Part shown: positions 56,950 to 64,000 of the stretch, one piece after another
Layout of the letters: each line of letters begins with the position of its first letter
How positions within the stretch are numbered: the first letter of the stretch is position 1
Source: Blastocystis sp. Blastoise
Taxonomy: Eukaryota > Sar > Bigyra > Opalinata > Blastocystidae
DNA length: 64,000 nt
Reading direction: 5' to 3'
Assembly: GCA_039096225.1 (NCBI GenBank)
Contig: JBBPEB010000018.1
Location: forward strand, 1-64,000
Notes under the pieces: model-generated
Databases searched by the model: none
The model's input: the letters and a program-made list of their open reading frames with translations, nothing else
What the model was told of the DNA's origin: nothing
Position numbers and translations under genes: made by a program

Positions 56950-57240
56950 CTTCGGTCAATGGTTTTGATCCTGAATCTATATATATATTATAATATGATA
57001 TAACATAATATAATATTATATATACATTGAATCAATGGTTTTAATCCTGAATCTATATATATAATAAGTATAATATAATATAATATAATATAATATAATA
57101 TATACCTTGAGTCAACGACTTTGATCCTGAATCTATATATATAATATAATGTAATATAATACATATATATAATATTATATATATATATACCTTGAGTCAA
57201 TAGCTTTGATCGTGAATCTATATATATAATAAGTATAATA

Positions 57241-57296
<56 letters not shown>

Positions 57297-57462
57297 GAGT
57301 CAATAGTTTTGATCGTGAATCTATATTTATAATAAGTATAATATTATATTATATATATATATATACCTTGAGTCAATAGTTTTGATCCTGAATCTATATA
57401 TATAATAAGTATAATATAATATAATCTAATATATACCTTGAATCGACGGTTTTAATCTTGAA

Positions 57463-57497
<35 letters not shown>

Positions 57498-57706
57498 ACC
57501 TTCACTCGATTGTTTTAATCCTGAATCTAGATATATAATATAATATAATATAATATAATATTATATATATATACCTTGAGTCAATAGCTTTGATCCTGAA
57601 TCTATATATATAATATAATATAATATAATATAATATAATATTATATATATATATACCTTGAGTCAATAGCTTTGATCGTGAATCTATATATATAATAAGT
57701 ATAATA

Positions 57707-57760
<54 letters not shown>

Positions 57761-57853
57761 GAGTCAATAGCTTTGATCCTGAATCTATATATATAATAAG
57801 TATAATATAATATAATCTAATATATACCTTGAATCGACGGTTTTAATCTTGAA

Positions 57854-57890
<37 letters not shown>

Positions 57891-60800
57891 ACCTTCACTC
57901 GATTGTTTTAATCCTGAATCTAGATATATTATATAATATCATTACTATATATATGAGAATAGGCAAAAAAATTCCCATTGGTCAGTTTTTGGAAAATTCA
58001 TTTGATTGGCTACTATATACTCAAGTTTGTACCCACAACTCCTCTAAACTTACGGGGAGTTAACTTTTCGTTGAAACACAGTTCAATAGGATATAACATG
58101 TAGTTGTGCACCATATATTTGGTTAAGCGATATTATTTATATTTAAAAAGTTATTAATAAAAGAACAGAAAACATGATTTTTGAGTCGTTTTTGATTGGC
58201 TCTTTGGGATCATCCCGATAAAAATTGTTGACCAGACAATTGAAAAATAAACATGGGGTAAACTTGATTTTTTCTCAATCCCACAATATACGTTATCCGT
58301 GTTTATTCTTTATATTTATCTATTTTTTAATACTTTTTCATATTGAACACGTGAGGCCTTAACGGTCAAATTTAGATTCTTATTTTGACATGATATTCTG
58401 ATTCAGGAGGTCAAAAAACCTAGGTGTGCCAATTTTGAGCTCCTGAGGACGATTTTTGAGTGATCGATATTTTCTTCGATCTTCTTATAATGGACTAATA
58501 TTGTATCATAGTAATCAATAGGTCCTCAAACTACTATAGTTAAAACAAAGTTTTAAAATAATGAGTTTGAGTGTCACAATTTTGAAAAATGTGAATTAAG
58601 TGGTCTTAGAGTGAGAGATTCAATATAATGACTTTTATTTAGTAAACTAAAGATAATACTCTATTCTATGTCAAAAGAAGAGTCAAAATTATGAAGGTCA
58701 AAGTGTATATGACCAAATGACAAAATGTGTCTTAAAAAGTAAAAGGGTTTATATATGTGTTTCGAATCATATATTAAGTATATTCTATGAATAAGAGCTT
58801 TAAATAAATAGTTTAAGGTTGTCAAATTTCAAAGAATGTGTAAAACATAGTCTTAGACTTTGAATAAAAAATTTAGAGATATTAATTAGTGTACAGCTGT
58901 AGTAGCTCTACAACATATCAAAAGTACAAAGAAAATAATTTTTAGAGAGTGGATGTGTGAAGGGTTGTGACTATTATTTAAAATTTATTTTTACTTCAGT
59001 TTATATAAAATCGTGAATTTCGTGCACTGTAGAAAAATTGAGTCAAAAAGTCAACTCTAAGGGTCTTAAATTTAAAAAAATGTAAAAATGAGTGACTTAG
59101 AGGACGAGATTCAAAATAAGAGCTTTTATTCATTAAACTAGAGTGTATGATCTATATTATGTTAAAAGGAGGGACAAAAATATTTTGGTCGAAGTGTATG
59201 ACCAAATGGTAAAGTCTTCTTAATAAGTCTAAAGTGTTGACTAATGTGATTATAGAGTCATATAAAGTCTACTATGTGAATATTAGCTTTTAAAAATGTG
59301 TTTAAGTCTTTCAATTAGTAAAAATATGTTTAAAGAGAGTCATAAAATGAGAGTTTTAAGAAACGAGATATTGTTCAGTATACACTAAGAGACACTCTAC
59401 AACATATCAAAAATATAGCAAAATCTATTTTTAGAGACTGCATGTGTAAAGGGTTGTGAGAGTTATTGAAAAAATATTTTTACTTCAGTTTGTGCAAAAT
59501 CGTGTTTTTGGAACACTGTAGAAAAATTAACTTCAAAAATCAACTCTAAGGGTCTTAATTTTTAAAAATGTGAAAATGTTTGACTTAGAGGACGAGATTC
59601 AAAATTCCATCTCACTTTCATATAACTAGACCACACAGTCTATATTATATCAAAAGGAGGGACGAAAATATTTTGGTCAAAGTAAATGAGCAAATGCAAA
59701 AGGTTTACGAAATGTCTTAAAGTGATGACCAATGTGTAGCTATGGTATTATTAAGTATAGTGTGTAAATATTAGCTTATAAAAATGAATTTAAGTGTGTC
59801 AACTTTTCATAATGTGTCAAAAAGGGTCTTTAAGAAAGAGATTCAAAACATTTACTTTTATTTAATAAATAGTATGATAAACTCTATACTATATCAAAAG
59901 ACTGACGGAAACTGTTTTGATACAGTGGATCTTGAATGGGTAAAGTCTATTTAAAAGTCACTTTTTCGAGTCATTTATGATTAAAATAAGTATTTGAGAC
60001 AACTGAAGAAATATTAACTTTTTAAACCATGTTTTATTAGTCAAAGTTAGAATGAATGCTGACTTTGTTATGATTAAAGCTTTCTAATTCTTTTAAAAAG
60101 TATGAAAATGAGTTTAAATCATTATATTACGTTTATTTAAATAACTTTTATGAATTAAAAATACTTCAGAGTTCTTCACATTGTGACTCATTTCTAAAGT
60201 TATTGACTTTAAAAACTCACAAAATGTTTAAAACAGTTGTTTAATTATTAATAAATACAAAATATATTTTAAAAATAATAAATAATATGTATAATGATTC
60301 AAAATAGTTTTTTAATTTTCTTTCAAGTATTGTTTTTAGTTTTTTTGATATCATTTAAAGAATTTATTTAATTCTTATATCAGGAATTGAACCTGATTAC
60401 AATCAATAAATGATTGTAACTCTCCATATAGAGTATAAGAAGTGTTATTAAAGTAATATATAATATATAATATATAATATATAATATATAATATATAATA
60501 TATAATATATAATATATAATATATAATATATTATATATTATATAATATATAATATATAATATATAATAGATAATAAATAATAATATATAATAGATAATAT
60601 ATAATAATGAAAAAAAGAAAATAAAAGCCAAACTGTTATTATTTTATGCAGCCGCGGTCCGGTGCCGTTAGGCCCCGGACCTGCGGCGTGACCCTAGTAA
60701 TATAATATAATATTATATATATATACCTTGAGTCAATAGCTTTGATCCTGAATCTATATATATAATATAATATAATATAATATAATATAATATTATATAT

Positions 60801-60899
60801 ATATATACCTTGAGTCAATAGCTTTGATCCTGAATCTATATATATAATAAGTATAATATAATATAATCTAATATATACCTTGAATCGACGGTTTTAATC

Positions 60900-60963
<64 letters not shown>

Positions 60964-61259
60964 ACCTTCACTCGATTGTTTTAATCCTGAATCTAGATAT
61001 ATAATATAATATAATATAATATAATATTATATATATATACCTTGAGTCAATAGCTTTGATCCTGAATCTATATATATAATATAATATAATATAATATAAT
61101 ATAATATTATATATATATATACCTTGAGTCAATAGCTTTGATCGTGAATCTATATATATAATAAGTATAATATAATATTATATATATATATATATATATA
61201 TACCTTGAGTCAATAGTTTTTATCCTGAATCTATATATATAATATAATATAATATAATA

Positions 61260-61297
<38 letters not shown>

Positions 61298-61353
61298 GAG
61301 TCAATAGTTTTGATCCTGAATCTATATATATAATATAATATAATATAATATAA

Positions 61354-61390
<37 letters not shown>

Positions 61391-61530
61391 GAGTCAATAG
61401 TTTTGATCTTGAATCTATATATATATATATATATAATATAATAGATTATAATAGAATATAATAGATTATAATAGAATATAATATAATATTATATATATAT
61501 ATACCTTGAGTCAATAGCTTTGATCGTGAA

Positions 61531-61580
<50 letters not shown>

Positions 61581-61662
61581 ATAATAGAATATAATAGAAT
61601 ATAATAGAATATAATAGAATATAGCATATATATACCTTGAGTTAATAGCTTTGATCCTGAAT
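56950..61662 (-). CDS. Array of 24 tandem 27-bp micro-exons (split by Helitron E)
   Basis: Twenty-four near-identical 27-bp units, each flanked on the minus strand by TATATAG on the 5' side (one exception) and GTATA on the 3' side. Left edges on the plus strand include 56950, 57026, 57106, 57191, 57294, 57367, 57437, 57500, 57575, 57657, 57758, 57828, 57893, then 60727, 60809, 60879, 60966, 61041, 61123, 61204, 61295, 61388, 61505 and 61636. Read in phase 1 each encodes nine residues: DSGSKLLTQ, DSRSKLLTQ, DSRLKPSIQ, DSGLKQSSE and similar. Introns of 36-104 bp are almost pure AT repeats. No known domain matches. One unit (60879-60905) lacks the AG acceptor. The 5' start lies beyond Helitron F. 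If not spliced, the array would be an exon-like minisatellite. Confidence 0.5.
60373..60440 (-). ncRNA. tRNA-like cloverleaf, family 2, copy in Helitron E
   Basis: Identical to the copy in Helitron D at 15774-15841: four paired stems, B-box intact, antisense to the Helitron. An AT microsatellite and then the 3' hairpin follow. Confidence 0.65.
60651..60697 (+). other. Helitron E 3' terminus: hairpin plus CTAG
   Basis: Same hairpin (60651-60687) and tail GTGACCCTAG as Helitron D, with the 10-nt spacing shared by H1. Confidence 0.92.
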
Positions 61663-61709
61663 CTATATATATATATATATATAATAGAATAGAATATAAT
61701 AGAATATAA

Positions 61710-63737
61710 TCATTACTATATATATGAGAATAGGCAAAAAAATTCCCATTGGTCAGTTTTTGGAAAATGCATTTGATTGGTTAAGGTATACTATAGTTTG
61801 TACCCACAACTCCTCTAAACTTACGGGGAGTTAACTTTTGGTTGAAACACAGTTCAATAGGATATAACATGTAGTTGTGCACCGTATATTTGGTTAAGCG
61901 ATATTGTTTATAATTAAAAAGATATTAATAAAAGAACAGAAAACATGATTTTTGAGTCGTTTTTGATTGGCTCTTTGGGGTGACCCCGATAAAAATTGTT
62001 GACCAGACAATTGGAAAATAAACATGGGGTAAACTTGATTTTTTATCAATCCCACAATATACGTTATCCGTGTTTATTCTTTATATTTATCTATTTTTTA
62101 ATACTTTTTCATATTGAACACGTGAGGCCTTAACGGTCAAATTTAGATTCTTAATTTGACATCATATTCTGATTCAGGAGGTCAAAAAACCTAGGTGTAC
62201 CAATTTTCAGCTCCTGAGGACGATTTTTGAGTGATCGATATTTTCTTTGATCTTCTTATAATCGACTAATATTACAGTATTGTAATTGATAGGTCCTCAA
62301 ACTACTATAGTTAAAACAAAGTCTTAAAATAATGAGTTTGAGTGTCACAATTCTGAAAAATGTGAATTAAGTGGTCTTAGAGGATAAGATTCAATATAAT
62401 GACTTTTATTTAGTAAACTAGAGATAATACTCTATACTATATTAAAAGAAGAGTCAAAACTATGAAAGTCAAAGTGTATGACCAAATGACAAAATGTGTC
62501 TTAAAAAGTAAAAGGGTGTCTATATGTGTTTCAAATGTTAAGTCAAGTCAATTCTATGAATAAGAGCTTTAAATAAATAGTTTAAGGTTGTCAAATTCAA
62601 AAGAATGTGTAAAACATAGTCTTAAACTATGAATAAAAAATTTAGAGATATTAATCAGTGTACAGCTGTAGTAGCTCTACAACATATCAAAAGTACAAAG
62701 AAAATAATTTTTAGAGAGTGGATGTGTGAAGGGTTGTGACTATTATTTAAAATTTATTTTTACTTCAGTTTGAGCAAAATCGTGAATTTCGTGCACTGTA
62801 GAAAAATTGAGTCAAAAAATCAACTCTAAGGGTCTTAATTTTGAAAAATGTAAAAATGAGTGACTTAGAGGACGAGATTCAATATTTGAGTGTTTAGTCA
62901 TTAAACTAGACTGTATGATCTATATTATATTAAAAGAAGGGACAAAACTATTTTGATCAAAGTGTATGACCAAATGGTAAAGTGTCTTTAAAAGTGTTAT
63001 GGTGATGCCAGTTGTGTTTAAGGGTCTAAATCAAGTTTACTCTTAAAATATCAACTTTAAATAACCAGTTAAAGGTTGTCAATTTGTCAAAATGTTTTAA
63101 AGCGTGTCTTAAACAAAGAGATTCAAGAAGTTGACTTTCATTTTATACATAACATGTATATATAAACACTTTACTAAAAGAACTTTGGAAAATATTGTGG
63201 ATGAGTGTTTTGTCAAATGGCAAAGTTGTATCAAGAGTTGATTGTTTCCATTCATTTTTGTTTAAATCAATGTTTTATGTCTACTCTATAAAAATAACCT
63301 TTTAATACTGAGTTTAACGTTTAAAAGTCAACATGTGTGTTTGGTTTGTTTACTTTTGAGAGTTGAAAATCAGTTTAAAATGATAAATTATGACATACAC
63401 GTCTATATTGATTGATTCAAACAGTTTTGAGATGACTTAGTTGCTCGAGTTAAAATGGATTTTGTTCTCATTCTGACTGTTGTTGAGAAGAGGAAGTCTA
63501 AAAAAAACTATAAAAAGTTAGATATATGTATGCAATGTCAAAATTGAAAAGTATAAAGTAAAATGGATTAAAATGAATTTAAAAAAGAGAATATATATAT
63601 ATATATATAATATGTAAAAAATATTAAAGAAAAAGAAAAATAAGACTTCATGTCAGGAATTGAACCTGAAAACAATCTATAATGATTGTTTCTCTCCTTC
63701 TAGAGCATAAAGGGAGTTTATAAATAATAATAATAAT

Positions 63738-63772
<35 letters not shown>

Positions 63773-64000
63773 GGAATGAAGGAAGTAGGAAGAAAGAAGT
63801 AGGAAGTAGGAAGAAAGAAGTAGGAAGTAGGAAGAAAGAAGAAAGAATGAAGAATGAGGAAGAATGAAGTAGGAAGGATGAGGAAGGATGAGGAAGAAGG
63901 AAGAATGAGGAAGGATGTAAAAGTAGGAATGATGAGGAAGAAGGAAGAATGAGGAAGAAGAAGGAAAAAACAAGGATGAAGGATGAGGAAGAAGGAAGAA
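61710..64000 (+). mobile_element. Non-autonomous Helitron F (3' part beyond window)
   Basis: It starts TC at 61710 after host A, in the same TATAAT/TATAGA repeat DNA that borders the micro-exon array. The order follows copies A, B and C: conserved 5' kilobase, modules, family-1 cloverleaf at 63646-63712, AT run, purine tract. It runs off the right edge. Non-coding. Confidence 0.75.
63646..63712 (-). ncRNA. tRNA-like cloverleaf, family 1, copy in Helitron F
   Basis: 67-nt structure as in A, B and C. Here the middle stem reads AAACAATC/GATTGTTT: a G-U pair of the other copies is replaced by A-U, so pairing improves. B-box GGTTCAATTCC is intact. Confidence 0.65.

Larger units (their letters stand above)
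57939..60697 (+). mobile_element. Non-autonomous Helitron E, inserted in the micro-exon array
   Basis: 2759 bp beginning TC after host A (57938) and ending CCCTAG before host T (60698). The flanks rejoin to the array's normal intron (GATATAT followed by ATAATATAAT repeats, as at about 57531 and 60994), giving a clear empty site with no duplication. Closely related to Helitron D along its length, including the family-2 cloverleaf and the GC-rich 3' hairpin. Non-coding. Confidence 0.92.

Overview
The window is nuclear DNA from a very AT-rich microbial eukaryote. Genes are split by many short introns of about 36-110 bp that begin GTATAT or GTAAGT and end TATATAG. Codons are A/T-ending, proteins are rich in Asn, Lys and Ile, and TAA, TAG and TGA all appear to act as stops. 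I cannot name the lineage; an amoebozoan or an early-diverging fungus would both fit. No CRISPR, operon or other prokaryotic signature is present.

Most of the sequence is rolling-circle transposons (Helitrons) and their non-autonomous relatives, often nested. Positions 1-7.6 kb hold three copies of a non-coding Helitron family (A, B, C); B and C face each other and form a palindrome of about 2.5 kb arms. From 8.3 to 23.0 kb lies the autonomous Helitron H1. Its 5' mini-exons (8256-9492) are separated from the Rep/helicase exons (17032-22764) by a non-coding element (X1) that itself carries a nested Helitron (D). Its GC-rich 3' hairpin and CTAG end are at 22954-23000.

The stretch 25.0-42.5 kb is the most host-like. 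It has a ten-exon gene for a 992-aa protein (charged helices, probable lipid-binding TULIP-like domain, PDZ domain, Ser/acidic-Lys tail), a convergent 15-exon gene for a 1025-aa all-helical protein, two small multi-exon candidates, a second X element (X2), and a four-exon gene of unknown role. The last of these is head-to-head with a TNP2/CACTA-like transposase gene (42.6-48.9 kb), which has a third X element (X3) in one intron.

The second autonomous Helitron, H2 (minus strand), ends at 49022 and encodes Rep/helicase at 49302-55351. Upstream of it (55.6-61.7 kb) is a chain of small exons, including 24 copies of a 27-bp micro-exon. That array is split by Helitron E (57939-60697) and followed by Helitron F, which runs off the window.

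Two observations stand out. First, almost every inferred exon of the N-terminal halves of H1 and H2 is symmetric with phase-1 junctions: tandem mini-exons, linkers, and even single exons of 846 and 1116 nt. Exons could therefore be lost or duplicated without a frameshift, whereas the host-like genes use mixed phases. Second, the non-coding Helitrons carry a compact RNA-like cloverleaf in three sequence families with compensatory changes in every stem and polymerase III-like A and B boxes. All splice structures here were read by eye from GT/AG signals and reading frame; there is no transcript evidence.
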